DNA of 61,134 bases from JAAUTS01 sp034440395 (GCA_034440395.1 JAWXBW010000039.1:1-61134), one strand, 5' to 3'; positions 7,954 through 17,129 are shown, numbered from the stretch's first letter. Numbers and translations: made by a program. The notes: generated by a model from the sequence alone, not told the origin.

Positions 7954-8048
7954 AGCACTAAACATCCCGAAAATTCTGGAAGCGCTATTGTGACTTACCA
8001 GACGACATTCAAAAGATTGCTGACAAGTCTTATGTCTTACACCTCTGA
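7950..8048 (+). pseudogene. Decayed RelE/ParE-like toxin remnant
   Basis: The GTG at 7950 overlaps the antitoxin stop (GTGA). The frame reads VKH, stop (TAA 7959-7961), then TSRKFWKRYCDLPDDIQKIADK, then a few unrelated codons and a stop at 8046-8048. The phrase T-S-x-x-F-W-x-x-Y-x-x-L-P-x-x-I-Q-x-x-A-D-K is typical of the N-terminal helices of small RelE-like toxins found after this kind of antitoxin. An early in-frame stop plus loss of everything after about 28 codons marks it as a pseudogene. Confidence 0.65.
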
Positions 8049-8064
8049 CCTGCCAGCACAGGAA

Positions 8065-8694
8065 CTAAACCCCTGTGCGGGTGTAGTAGATGAGGAAGAG
8101 AACGGCGAGGAAGATAATCAACGGCAGAGTAAAGGCGAAGCCCCGGCGTGCTAGTTCTGTAAAGGAAGTGTCCACTACGCTTTCTTCTTCAAGCTCAGCT
8201 TCCGCCTCGTTGAAGCGACTAGCAGCGTCTAGGTCAATATCTTGGCCGTTGAGGGCGTCAATCTTAGCGCGAGATTGGTTGTAGATGGCGCGGGCATGGT
8301 CTATTTGGCTGAGAGAACGGGTTAGCTCGTCATCCATATTTGAAGGAGTCCATTGGCTAGGTTCGATACTTTCAACTAAAACCAAATGTTCAGAAAAAGA
8401 TTGGCGGGTAACTTGAATTTGTTCGATCTCTTTGCGCGCTTCATACTCGGCACGTTCTAGCACGGTAATGGCGCGCGCAAGCTTTTCACGCATCATCTTC
8501 TTACCTGCATTTAACTCATTACGTTTTTTGTTGAGTTCTTCTAGTTCGCGTTTGCGGCGTTCGATTTCGTCTTGCTGACGCTTGAGGTCAAGAAGGCGGT
8601 CTTGTTGTTCTCTGAGTTCGTGGTTGATGTCTTCGAGCGAAGAGTTTTCGTTTGGGGTGAGTAAATCTTGAGCTAGTTCTTTGCGCTTAGTCAT
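8065..8694 (-). CDS. Coiled-coil protein with C-terminal membrane anchor
   Basis: 209 aa. Residues about 15-110 are a dense heptad coiled coil rich in Glu, Lys, Gln and Arg. A linker with acidic clusters follows (about 120-175), and a single membrane helix lies at about 186-205 (FTLPLIIFLAVLFLIYY), leaving a very short C-terminus, so the protein is tail-anchored with its coil probably in the cytoplasm. It lies 25 bases downstream of the LysM lipoprotein gene and is likely cotranscribed with it. No family recognised; a scaffold or spacer role is inference. Confidence 0.7.
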   Translation of the reverse strand: MTKRKELAQDLLTPNENSSLEDINHELREQQDRLLDLKRQQDEIERRKRELEELNKKRNELNAGKKMMREKLARAITVLERAEYEARKEIEQIQVTRQSFSEHLVLVESIEPSQWTPSNMDDELTRSLSQIDHARAIYNQSRAKIDALNGQDIDLDAASRFNEAEAELEEESVVDTSFTELARRGFAFTLPLIIFLAVLFLIYYTRTGV

Positions 8695-8719
8695 GGTGTG
8701 GTGCGGGTTATAATTAAAA

Positions 8720-9547
8720 TTAGGGAATGATTAATTTTTGACCAAGTTTAAGAGCTTGGACACTGGCGGTGGCAACGGGATTAGCTTGTTTGATTTTTTC
8801 GATGCCGCCATTGATGTTGTCGGGATAATATTGTTTAGCGATTTTCCATAGGTTATCACCAGATTGAATAACGTGAATGCGCTCAGTACCGTTCATTTCT
8901 ACGGGCGTAGCCACTGGGATAGTGGTGCTAACTGTTGCTGGGGATGATGCGTTATGGGAAACAACGGCAGGTTTATAATTTTCAGTGGAGGAAGTGGTAG
9001 ATGTCGATACGAGGCCGGGTGTCGTGCCGATGATGTTTGTCGAAGTGTTACCCGTTCTTAGTTTAGCGATTTCTTCTTCTTTACGAGCTAGGCTGTCTTG
9101 AGTGAGGGTGAGGGCTTGTTTGAGTTCAACATTTTCCTTATTCATTTGGGCGAAAGCTTGGGCGTTCTGGGTAGAAGAGTTCGGTAGGGTGAGAGCAAAA
9201 TCAATTTTAGCTTTTTCTAAATAAGTTTGCGCTTGAGATAGGTTCGGAGCATCAGGACGTGCGTCGATGTATTTTTGGAAATGGTAGGCTGCGCTGACGG
9301 GATCATTCAATTTATCGGCATAGAGAATTCCGATTTCCATGTAAGCTTTTTGCACGTTAGGATTGGATTGAAGAGCTTTTTCGTATTCAGAGATGGCTCC
9401 ATGGAAGTTGCCGTCTGCGGCTAGTTTAGAGCCTTTGCGAAAGTAAGGATTCCGCTCGTCTTCTGCATCTAGGCCTTGTTGGGGAGGTTGACAGGCCGTG
9501 AGAACAAGCAAGGCAATAAGCAAGGTTCCATAAAAGTAATTCTTCAT
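8720..9547 (-). CDS. LysM-domain TPR lipoprotein
   Basis: 275 aa. Lipoprotein signal peptide with lipobox LTAC (C19). Residues about 34-105 are TPR-like (FHGAISEYEKALQSNP, YHFQKYIDARPDA). Residues about 130-165 form a short coiled coil, followed by a Ser/Thr/Val linker. The C-terminal about 50 residues are a LysM domain (IHVIQSGDNLWKIAKQYYP ... LKLGQKLIIP) predicted to bind peptidoglycan. The protein should link the membrane to the cell wall. It is first in a two-gene run with the tail-anchored coiled-coil protein. Confidence 0.87.
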   Translation of the reverse strand: MKNYFYGTLLIALLVLTACQPPQQGLDAEDERNPYFRKGSKLAADGNFHGAISEYEKALQSNPNVQKAYMEIGILYADKLNDPVSAAYHFQKYIDARPDAPNLSQAQTYLEKAKIDFALTLPNSSTQNAQAFAQMNKENVELKQALTLTQDSLARKEEEIAKLRTGNTSTNIIGTTPGLVSTSTTSSTENYKPAVVSHNASSPATVSTTIPVATPVEMNGTERIHVIQSGDNLWKIAKQYYPDNINGGIEKIKQANPVATASVQALKLGQKLIIP

Positions 9548-9670
9548 TGATGCAACCCTAGCGGAACGGTGGCGTCCTGCAAGAGATAAGCAACAGGGTG
9601 CGGGAGTGCATTATTATTTAGAAGAGAGGAACGAAAAAAGTAGAATTACTCAACTGCGCTGTCAGATACT

Positions 9671-9746
9671 TGGTGGAGCCATGGGGATTCGAACCCCAGA
9701 CCCCCACAATGCCATTGTGGTGCTCTACCAACTGAGCTATGACCCC
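9671..9746 (-). tRNA. tRNA-Ala (anticodon GGC)
   Basis: 76 bases with encoded CCA. The cloverleaf folds fully: acceptor GGGGTCA/TGGCTCC with the alanine identity pair G3-T70, anticodon stem CCACA/TGTGG with loop ATGGCAT, and T-arm GGTTCGAATCC. It lies 11 bases from tRNA-Glu on the same strand. Confidence 0.96.
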
Positions 9747-9757
9747 AAGTAAAAAAA

Positions 9758-9833
9758 TGGTGACCCTAACGGGATTTGAACCCGTGTCGCATCCGTGAAA
9801 GGGACGTGTCCTAGGCCTCTAGACGATAGGGTC
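9758..9833 (-). tRNA. tRNA-Glu (anticodon TTC)
   Basis: 76 bases with encoded CCA. Acceptor GACCCTA/TAGGGTC, anticodon stem CGTCC/GGATG with loop CTTTCAC, and T-arm GGTTCAAATCC. It is upstream of tRNA-Ala in the same orientation, so the two are probably one transcript. Confidence 0.95.
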
Positions 9834-9875
9834 ATCGAGAAGGCTGAAAATAAAAGCATAGACTTTATCTCGTGG

Positions 9876-9903
9876 CAATAGGAATTTAAAAAAATCCTTA
9901 TTG
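9876..9903. repeat. Near-perfect inverted repeat between tRNA-Glu and metH
   Basis: CAATAGGAATTT and AAATCCTTATTG are near-inverted arms with a few A bases between and one-base offsets. It lies in the divergent region upstream of both tRNA-Glu (minus) and metH (plus). It may be a regulatory site or part of a promoter; function unproven. Confidence 0.4.
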
Positions 9904-9933
9904 CGTATTTTGCCCCCTTATAAAATGTTTTGC

Positions 9934-9969
9934 TATCTGCATATATCGATATATCATGATAGACAGATA
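9934..9969 (+). promoter_or_regulatory. Nested palindromes immediately upstream of metH
   Basis: ATATATCGATATAT (9941-9954) is a perfect 14-base palindrome, followed by ATCATGAT (9953-9960). The outer pair TATCTG (9934-9939) and CAGATA (9964-9969) is also inverted, and the last half-site runs into the metH ATG. The layout resembles repressor operators of methionine-cycle genes, for example ArsR-family SahR sites, but no regulator gene is nearby. No SAM or cobalamin riboswitch could be recognised in the 135-base leader. Confidence 0.5.
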
Positions 9970-12900
9970 TGTTCATGAAAACTTTGTTTCACGTCGATGC
10001 CAAATCAAAGGCTTTAGTTGAACTGCTTCAGCAGAGGATTCTTATTCTGGACGGAGCTATGGGCACGATGACGCAGCAATTAAAGCTTGATGAGGCGGCT
10101 TATCGTGGCGAGCAGTTTAAGGATTGGCCTAAGGATGTTAAAGGTCTAGGAGATCTGCTTAACATAACTCAGCCTCATCATATTGAGGAGATTCACCGGC
10201 AGTATCTAGAGGCTGGTGCGGATATTCTGGAAACGAATACCTTTAATGCACAGGCGGTCTCTTTAGCGGATTATGACTTGCAGGACTATGCCTATGAAAT
10301 AGCTAAAGGTGGAGCTTCTGCCGCACGGCGAGCGGTGGATTCCTTTATCGGCCGTGGGGGTGCGGGTCCGCGTTTCGTGGCTGGCTCGATCGGCCCGACA
10401 ACGCGCACCGCTTCCATGTCCACAGATGTGAATGATTCTGGGGCGCGTGGAGTGGTGTGGGATGAATTAGTGCCAGCCTATTATGACCAAGCTCGTGGGC
10501 TGGTTGATGGAGGTGCAGATATTCTTTTTGTAGAGACTATTTTTGATACGCTGAACGCCAAGGCAGCTTTTTTTGCGATTGAAAAGTTGTTTGATGAGCT
10601 GGGCTATCGTTTGCCTTTAATGGCATCGGTTACATTTATTCAGGCGGGGAGTGATCGTGGTGTAACAGGTCAAACAGTGGAGGCCTTCTGGAATTCTATT
10701 TCGCATGTTCCCTTAATTTCCGTTGGGATGAACTGTGCCTTAGGTCCGAAGGAGATGAGGGGATTGGTGGATGAACTTTCGAGATTAGTTCCGATTTATG
10801 TGAGTGCGCATCCCAATGCAGGTTTGCCAGATCCACTTTCGCCGACGGGTTTCCCAGAGACGCCAGAAAGTCTAGCGCCGCAGTTACGAGACTGGGCGGA
10901 AAATGGGTGGTTGAATATTTTGGGAGGTTGTTGTGGAACGACGCCCGATCACATTAAGTCATTAGCAGAAATTGTTAAGGGCTGCCCGCCGCGGCCGTTG
11001 CCGCACGTTGAGCCGTGGTTGAGGTTGAGTGGTCTTGATGCGTTGACGGTGCGGCCAGAGACAAATTTTATTAACGTGGGAGAGCGCACGAATGTGACGG
11101 GCTCGCCCAAGTTTGCTCAGTTGATCAAGGCGGGAGATTACGAGTCAGGGCTGGCCGTAGCGAAGCAACAGGTGGAGAACGGGGCGCAGGTAATTGATAT
11201 TAATTTTGATGAGGGGCTGCTGGATTCGGAAGCGGCCATGACGCGGTTTATGAATTTGATTACGGCGGAATCCGATATTGCCCGGGTGCCGATCATGATA
11301 GATAGCTCTAAATGGTCTGTGATTGAAGCGGGTTTGAAGTGTATGCAGGGGAAGGGGATCGTGAATTCCATTTCGCTAAAAGAAGGTGAAGAACCATTTC
11401 TACGTTATGCAAAATTGGTGCGGCGTTATGGTGCGGCGGTGGTCGTAATGGCGTTTGATGAAAATGGGCAGGCGGACACCTTAGAAAAGAAGAAGGCTAT
11501 TTGTCGGCGAGCTTATCTTTTATTAACGGAAAAGGTCGGCTTCCCAGCGGAGGATATTATTTTTGACCCGAACGTGTTGACCGTGGCTACGGGGATTGAG
11601 GAACATAATAATTACGGGGTGGATTTTATTGATGCCACTCGCTGGATTAAGGAGAACCTTCCTGGTGCTAAGGTCAGTGGGGGGATTAGTAATATCTCTT
11701 TCTCGTTTCGTGGAAATAATGTGGTGAGAGAAGCGATGCACTCGGCTTTTCTTTATCATGCAATTGGTGCTGGGTTAGACATGGGTATTGTGAATGCTGG
11801 GATGTTAGCGATTTATGAGCAGATTAAGCCTGATTTAAAAGAGCGGGTGGAGGATGTGTTGCTCAACCGGCGTGCGGACTCGACCGAACGTCTAGTGGAT
11901 TATGCAGAAACGGTGAAGGGTTCTGGGGTAGCTAAGGAAAAAGAGGATGTCTTATGGAGGCGTGAAACGGTGGAAAAGCGCTTAGAGCATGCCTTAGTTA
12001 AGGGCATTACGGATTTTATTGATGAGGATGCGGAGGAGGCTCGGACTAAGCTGGGGCGGCCTTTGTTGGTGATTGAAGGACCGTTGATGGACGGGATGAA
12101 AGTGGTGGGAGATCTATTTGGAGCAGGAAAAATGTTTTTGCCTCAGGTGGTGAAAAGTGCGCGAGTCATGAAAAAAGCAGTGGCTTATCTCACGCCGTTT
12201 ATGGAAGAGGAAAAAGCGCGTTCAGGAGCGAGGCAAGCGCAGGGGAAATTTTTAATCGCTACAGTCAAAGGGGACGTGCATGACATCGGCAAGAATATTG
12301 TCGGCGTGGTGCTGGCTTGTAATAATTATGAGGTGATCGACTTAGGGGTGATGGTTTCTTGTGATAAAATTTTAGACAAAGCAGCGGAAATAGGTGCGGA
12401 TGTCATCGGGCTAAGTGGGTTGATCACGCCGTCCCTAGACGAGATGACGCATAATGCACAAGAGATGGAGCGGCGGGGATTAAAGACGCCTTTACTCATC
12501 GGGGGAGCCACAACGAGTGCGGCGCACACGGCGATAAAAATAGCGCCTAAATATTCTGGAGTAACGGCTCACGTGACGGATGCTTCTCGCGTGGTGGGGG
12601 TAATGAGTCAATTACTCAATCCCGAAACTAAAGATCAGTTTCAGGCAGAGCTTCTTATTAAACAAAAAGAAATGCGTGAGCTGTACGAGAAGCAGAAAAC
12701 AGAGCAAAAACTTGTCAGTTTAGTGGAGGCACGTAAGCGTAAGCCTGTCTGTGACTGGAGCACGGTAGAGATAGCCCATCCAGAGTGGACGGGGATTCGT
12801 AATGTTGAGGTCGAGGTGGAAACGCTTTTACCTTATATAGATTGGTCACCGTTTTTCCATGCTTGGGAGTTGAGAGGACGTTACCCGCAAATATTGGAGG

Positions 12901-13682
12901 ATGAGGTCGTGGGTGAATCAGCTAAGATATTATGGAAAGATTCCCAAGAGTTAATGCAGAGGTTAGTCAAGGAGAAGTGGCTCAAGCCCCGTGGCATGAT
13001 CGCCATCTTACCTGCACATGCGGTGGGGGATGATATCGAGTGTTATTCAGACGAGTCACGTAATAAAGTGTTAGGAACGATTTGCACCTTGCGCCAACAG
13101 ATGGACAAGTCGGGAGGGAAACCTAATTTTGCCTTAGCCGATTTCGTAGCACCTAAGGGAAGTGGTCGGCAAGATTATCTGGGAGCTTTTGCGGTAACGG
13201 CTGGGAATGGGTTAGATGAAGTGGTGCAGCGTTTTGAGGCGGATCATGATGATTACAGTTCCATTATGGCTAAGGCCTTGGCGGATCGTTTAGCAGAGGC
13301 CTTTGCGGAGTATATGCATAAGCAAGTGCGTGACATTTTTGGGTTCGGTAAAGAGGAAAACTTGACGCATGATGATTTGATTAAGGAGAAATATCGCGGG
13401 ATTCGCCCAGCGCCCGGTTACCCAGCTTGCCCAGATCATACGGAAAAGCCGAAGCTGTTTAAGTTATTAGACATTACGAGCCGAACTGGGATTGAGTTAA
13501 CCGAGCAGTGCTCAATGACCCCAGCCAGCTCGGTTTGTGGCCTGTATTTTACTCATCCTGAGGCTAAGTATTTTGCCGTTGGGAAAATTCAAAAAGATCA
13601 AGTCGAGGAATACGCCCAACGTAAAGGTATGGACGTAGCGGAAGTTGAAAAATGGTTAGGGCCTAACCTGTCCTACGGTTAA
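9969..13682 (+). CDS. metH: Cobalamin-dependent methionine synthase
   Basis: 1237 aa, full length compared with about 1227 in E. coli. The protein methylates homocysteine using methyl-tetrahydrofolate with B12 as carrier. Domains in order: homocysteine/zinc domain (about 20-340; zinc ligands C256 in GMNCALG, C321 and C322 in GGCCGTTPDH); pterin domain (about 370-630; NVGERTNVTGS and IDINFDEGLLDSE); B12 cap (about 660-750); B12 domain with the cobalt-binding histidine H771 in GDVHDIGKN; C-terminal SAM reactivation domain (about 915-1237; RGIRPAPGYPACPDHTEK). An alternative start at 9975 would remove two residues. All key residues are present. No metF or flavodoxin gene lies nearby. Confidence 0.97.
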   Translation: MFMKTLFHVDAKSKALVELLQQRILILDGAMGTMTQQLKLDEAAYRGEQFKDWPKDVKGLGDLLNITQPHHIEEIHRQYLEAGADILETNTFNAQAVSLADYDLQDYAYEIAKGGASAARRAVDSFIGRGGAGPRFVAGSIGPTTRTASMSTDVNDSGARGVVWDELVPAYYDQARGLVDGGADILFVETIFDTLNAKAAFFAIEKLFDELGYRLPLMASVTFIQAGSDRGVTGQTVEAFWNSISHVPLISVGMNCALGPKEMRGLVDELSRLVPIYVSAHPNAGLPDPLSPTGFPETPESLAPQLRDWAENGWLNILGGCCGTTPDHIKSLAEIVKGCPPRPLPHVEPWLRLSGLDALTVRPETNFINVGERTNVTGSPKFAQLIKAGDYESGLAVAKQQVENGAQVIDINFDEGLLDSEAAMTRFMNLITAESDIARVPIMIDSSKWSVIEAGLKCMQGKGIVNSISLKEGEEPFLRYAKLVRRYGAAVVVMAFDENGQADTLEKKKAICRRAYLLLTEKVGFPAEDIIFDPNVLTVATGIEEHNNYGVDFIDATRWIKENLPGAKVSGGISNISFSFRGNNVVREAMHSAFLYHAIGAGLDMGIVNAGMLAIYEQIKPDLKERVEDVLLNRRADSTERLVDYAETVKGSGVAKEKEDVLWRRETVEKRLEHALVKGITDFIDEDAEEARTKLGRPLLVIEGPLMDGMKVVGDLFGAGKMFLPQVVKSARVMKKAVAYLTPFMEEEKARSGARQAQGKFLIATVKGDVHDIGKNIVGVVLACNNYEVIDLGVMVSCDKILDKAAEIGADVIGLSGLITPSLDEMTHNAQEMERRGLKTPLLIGGATTSAAHTAIKIAPKYSGVTAHVTDASRVVGVMSQLLNPETKDQFQAELLIKQKEMRELYEKQKTEQKLVSLVEARKRKPVCDWSTVEIAHPEWTGIRNVEVEVETLLPYIDWSPFFHAWELRGRYPQILEDEVVGESAKILWKDSQELMQRLVKEKWLKPRGMIAILPAHAVGDDIECYSDESRNKVLGTICTLRQQMDKSGGKPNFALADFVAPKGSGRQDYLGAFAVTAGNGLDEVVQRFEADHDDYSSIMAKALADRLAEAFAEYMHKQVRDIFGFGKEENLTHDDLIKEKYRGIRPAPGYPACPDHTEKPKLFKLLDITSRTGIELTEQCSMTPASSVCGLYFTHPEAKYFAVGKIQKDQVEEYAQRKGMDVAEVEKWLGPNLSYG

Positions 13683-13775
13683 GACGAAGTTAGGCAGGAA
13701 CGCATTTAACGCAATATTATGCAGATTTGAGTAAAAACAATTGACGCAAATGACGCAGAAGTGTTTACTCAATCA

Positions 13776-14366
13776 ATGAAGTTCACCTTTTCAGCTATCG
13801 CCTTGTTAGCATTTAGCACACTTTGTTCAAGTTCAGCCACTTACGCTGCTGACAAAGAGCCTGTTAAGATTATTGAAATTAAATTAGAGACGGTAAATTA
13901 TCCTAAAGAAGTGCTCGCAGGCGGCGGTAATAAGACTTTAGACAAAGATTGGTATCAAATTGAGGTTAAATTCAGCACAGACGAAGAGTTGACCGAAGAA
14001 TTACAAGTTAAGATATTCATGGAAGGTATCGACTTCATGAAAGAGGACGATTTTGTCACCTTGGTGTGCGAACAAACATTTATCAATGTTCCTGAGGGTA
14101 AAGAGCACTATGCGTATGCTTACCTATCACCTGGCTCAGCTCTACGTTACGGTGGAAAAAAGGGTAAAGATGTGAAAGATAGTAATGTGCATGTGGACAT
14201 TTTAGTGAACGGCAGAAGTGCAGCTAAGCTAGACTTTAAGAAGGGTTCTGAAGACAACTGGCATTCTTCGGGTCTTCAAGTGCCTAGTGTTTTAGTTCCT
14301 CTCACCGATTCTCCCTTCTGGCTCTCGCTAGTCCGTAAGGTAAATCAGTCTAAACCTAAAAATTAA
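13776..14366 (+). CDS. Secreted protein of pilus-like locus (Amuc_1102 position)
   Basis: 196 aa from ATG 13776; a GTG at 13761 would add five residues before the signal peptide. Residues 1-24 are a Sec signal (core AIALLAFSTL, cut near TYAADK). The mature part is mixed beta/alpha with Lys/Asp/Glu-rich stretches, and no recognised enzyme motif. Its place directly before the PilM-like gene equals that of Amuc_1102 in the Akkermansia cluster, so I assign it by synteny and architecture, not by a motif. Likely a periplasmic or surface component of the same apparatus. Confidence 0.65.
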   Translation: MKFTFSAIALLAFSTLCSSSATYAADKEPVKIIEIKLETVNYPKEVLAGGGNKTLDKDWYQIEVKFSTDEELTEELQVKIFMEGIDFMKEDDFVTLVCEQTFINVPEGKEHYAYAYLSPGSALRYGGKKGKDVKDSNVHVDILVNGRSAAKLDFKKGSEDNWHSSGLQVPSVLVPLTDSPFWLSLVRKVNQSKPKN

Positions 14367-14382
14367 TTACGGATCGCTCCTC

Positions 14383-16152
14383 GTGGCCTCACCTAATAAA
14401 TTCGTAGCCATCGACCTGGGCTCCAGCACATTAAAGCTTGGGGTCTTCCAATATTCACAAGGCTCCCTAACGCTTCTGGACTATTCCATTACGGACATGG
14501 GTCTTGATCCTAATAAAGAGCAGGATCGCTATCCGTTTATCACGGAAACCTTGCACCGAGTTTTAGCGGAAAAAGGTATCAAGTCAGAACAAGCTTTTTG
14601 CTCCATTTCAGGTCAGTTTGTTTTCACTCGTTTTGTAAAATTACCACCCGTAGCACCAGATCAAATCGATCAGATGGTGGTGTTTGAAGCGCAGCAAAAT
14701 GTTCCCTTCCCCATCAACGAAGTTGTCTGGGATTATCAGCTACTAGGTGGCAAAGGAGCTAAAGATACGGAAGCAGTCATCGTGGCGGTTAAAAGTGATT
14801 TAATTGAGCAGGCCAGCTTAGCTTTTAGCATGCAGCAGCTCTCGCTGACTAAAGTCGATGTAGCGCCTCTAGCCTTAGTGAACGCCTTTCGCTACAACTA
14901 TGCCGACAACACGGAGTGCGCTCTCATTATTGATATCGGAGCTAAAAGTACGAGCTTAGTATTCATTGAGGGTAGTAAGGTATTTTGTCGCATTATACCG
15001 ATTGGTGGGCACATGATCTCTCAGAATATTTCTAACGAATTTCAAGAGCCATATATCGCTGCTGAGCTGCTAAAAAAAGGAAAAGGTTTCGTGGGCTTAG
15101 GTGGAGCTTATGCTGATCCTGAGGATCAAGCGGCAGCTCGCATCTCAAAAATAGCTCGTAGCGTCTTTTCTAGGTTACATGCTGAAGTAAGCCGCTCGAT
15201 TAGCTTCTACCGTAACCAACAATCTGGCACGGCTCCGAAAATAATCCTGTTAGCTGGCGGTGCTGCTGCGATGCCATATGCTGATTTATTTTTTAAAGAA
15301 AAATTAAATACCCACGTAGAGCTCTTTAACCCCTTTAAAAATATGGGTATTGCGCCAAGCATAGACCGCAACAAGCTGGCGGCTGAAGCCTATCTTTTAG
15401 GCGCAGTCAGTGGTCTAGGGTTAAGGGTCATGGATGACGTGCCGATGGAGATTAATCTCGTTCCAACATCTGCTGCTGAAAAACTAAAAAAGAAAGGGCA
15501 GATGCCGTACCTGATCGGAGCTGTCGTCGTTTGGTTTTTATTATTTGCTTTAGCAGTTGGAGCCCATTTCATTAAGCTAGCCGTTGTCAGTTCCGAAGCC
15601 GATCAAATCAAGCAGGATCTTTCTAATAAAGAGGCGTTAACTGCGGCCATAGAAAAATCATCAAAAACAGTGTCCAAAGAGGGCCAGCGCACGGGAGCTG
15701 TTCTCCGGGTTTTAAATCAGCGTGACTATTGGCCCTCACTCTTAGAACAAGTGATAAAAAGCTCAACGCTTTACACGGGGCTGTGGGTCACACAGTTAGA
15801 CATTACTGCTAATGGCAAGCCAGTAGATTTTCTAGCCATGAGTCAAGTTGCCGCACCAATTAAGGGTAAGCCTACCCCTGCTCAAGCTAGGGCACTGCGA
15901 CCAAAGCCAGGCGAAAAGGCGGTCATTGTGCAGCAGGATACATTTGAATTAAATCTGCGCGGCTTTTACGAAGCATCACAACCATTTAGCTTACTTAATG
16001 ATTTTCGGAGATCGCTCGAAGACAGTAAGCTTTTTGAAAAAGTGGAAATTATTTCGCGCGAAAGTTCCGACAATAACGACGCACAAATTGCGCTCCAGTT
16101 TTATATTAAGGCCGTTTTCAAGGCTGAGAACAAACCAGATTTACTTCCATGA
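14383..16152 (+). CDS. PilM-PilN fusion of pilus-like secretin machine
   Basis: 589 aa with a GTG start. Residues 1-360 are PilM-like, an actin-fold ATPase platform: AIDLGSSTLKLGV near the N-terminus, PVAPDQIDQMVVFEAQQNVPF, and LIIDIGAKSTSLV as second phosphate loop. INLVPTSAAEKL (about 357-369) is a PilN-type N-terminal tail, which in separate PilN proteins docks onto PilM; here it is joined in cis. A membrane helix follows (about 376-398, LIGAVVVWFLLFALAV), then a periplasmic PilN-like ferredoxin-fold region to 589. So one polypeptide spans cytoplasm, membrane and periplasm. It overlaps the next gene by four bases (ATGA). Corresponds to Amuc_1101 by order. Confidence 0.85.
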   Translation: MASPNKFVAIDLGSSTLKLGVFQYSQGSLTLLDYSITDMGLDPNKEQDRYPFITETLHRVLAEKGIKSEQAFCSISGQFVFTRFVKLPPVAPDQIDQMVVFEAQQNVPFPINEVVWDYQLLGGKGAKDTEAVIVAVKSDLIEQASLAFSMQQLSLTKVDVAPLALVNAFRYNYADNTECALIIDIGAKSTSLVFIEGSKVFCRIIPIGGHMISQNISNEFQEPYIAAELLKKGKGFVGLGGAYADPEDQAAARISKIARSVFSRLHAEVSRSISFYRNQQSGTAPKIILLAGGAAAMPYADLFFKEKLNTHVELFNPFKNMGIAPSIDRNKLAAEAYLLGAVSGLGLRVMDDVPMEINLVPTSAAEKLKKKGQMPYLIGAVVVWFLLFALAVGAHFIKLAVVSSEADQIKQDLSNKEALTAAIEKSSKTVSKEGQRTGAVLRVLNQRDYWPSLLEQVIKSSTLYTGLWVTQLDITANGKPVDFLAMSQVAAPIKGKPTPAQARALRPKPGEKAVIVQQDTFELNLRGFYEASQPFSLLNDFRRSLEDSKLFEKVEIISRESSDNNDAQIALQFYIKAVFKAENKPDLLP

Positions 16153-17129
16153 AAGAGCTACCTAAACACCTGCTCGTTTCCATCATTGCCTTAGTAGTCA
16201 TCGGACTGCTAGGCGGGGGTGCATGGTTTTGGTCAGCCCAGCTTTTATCTTCTAAGATAAATGAAAAAGCGGCTATTCAAGGTCAGCTCATGGCGCTAGA
16301 GAAAAAGGGTATATTTCCGAGCGCACAGAATAAAAAAACTTTAGATGAACAAGCAAAAGAATTAGCTACCTTAAGTGAAGGTATGGAGCCCAGTATTCAG
16401 CAAAGAATGGCTCTATTTAAGGATGTTCGCACGGTCGATGACGCTGGGCTGATGAAGGGCCTTGGCCCGGACGAATGGAAAAAACTATTTGAAGAAAAAC
16501 GCAACGCTCTTCGTAAAATGGCTGAGGATAAAAAAGTCAAAATCCCAGACGATTTTAATTTCGGTTTTAGCAGCTACGTCTTAGCGGCCCCACGTCTAGA
16601 GCATACCTTAGATCTCGGAGTGCAACTGATGGCAGTCCAAGAATTTTCTAAAGCATTGATTCAATCTGGAGCGCAGGAGCTTCTCTTAGTTCGCCGTGCT
16701 ATGGTGGAGAATAAGGAAGCTGAATCTCGTTCTACTACATCAAGAACCTCTAGCTCAGGAAATGAGGAGGCCGTAGAAGCTCGTGTCGTCACAGAGCCTA
16801 ATGGTGTTTACCGTGTCATACCTTTTGAGATTGTTTTCAAAGCCTCGCCGCAGTCTTTAGTTACCCTCTTAAATACGTTAGGTTCTTCGCCCTTCTTATT
16901 TGTTACAAAAAATCTTGTTTTAGAAAATGAAAAGACCACGGTGCCAAAACGCTCTGAGGTAATGGATGCGGCTAGTGCTGGGGCCACTACCAGCGGCGCA
17001 GAGGCTAAGCCCACAACTAAAGTATTAATCCCAGTGGTGGGACAGGAATTGGTCACAGTCCGCCTCAGGATTGACCTCATTGATTTCTTGCCGCCAACAA
17101 AATCTCAGGTTGTTCCGAAAAAAACCTAA
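16149..17129 (+). CDS. Bitopic PilO-like protein (Amuc_1100 position)
   Basis: 326 aa. A short cytoplasmic N-terminus, one membrane helix (about 8-32, LLVSIIALVVIGLLGGGAWFW), a coiled-coil segment (about 35-80), then a periplasmic domain with a Ser/Thr/Gly linker at about 194-215. The size, topology and place between the PilM/N fusion and a PilP-like protein match Amuc_1100 (about 317 aa) of Akkermansia, the protein known for host signalling in that gut species. In this organism a structural role as the inner-membrane PilO equivalent is more likely. Start overlaps the preceding stop. Confidence 0.75.
   Translation: MKELPKHLLVSIIALVVIGLLGGGAWFWSAQLLSSKINEKAAIQGQLMALEKKGIFPSAQNKKTLDEQAKELATLSEGMEPSIQQRMALFKDVRTVDDAGLMKGLGPDEWKKLFEEKRNALRKMAEDKKVKIPDDFNFGFSSYVLAAPRLEHTLDLGVQLMAVQEFSKALIQSGAQELLLVRRAMVENKEAESRSTTSRTSSSGNEEAVEARVVTEPNGVYRVIPFEIVFKASPQSLVTLLNTLGSSPFLFVTKNLVLENEKTTVPKRSEVMDAASAGATTSGAEAKPTTKVLIPVVGQELVTVRLRIDLIDFLPPTKSQVVPKKT

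Noticed and set aside
9834..9968. SAM or cobalamin riboswitch before metH
   Set aside because: No recognisable conserved core; the leader is short and AT-rich with palindromes instead.
9737..9976. 79-codon minus-strand frame
   Set aside because: It runs through two tRNA genes and the metH operator.
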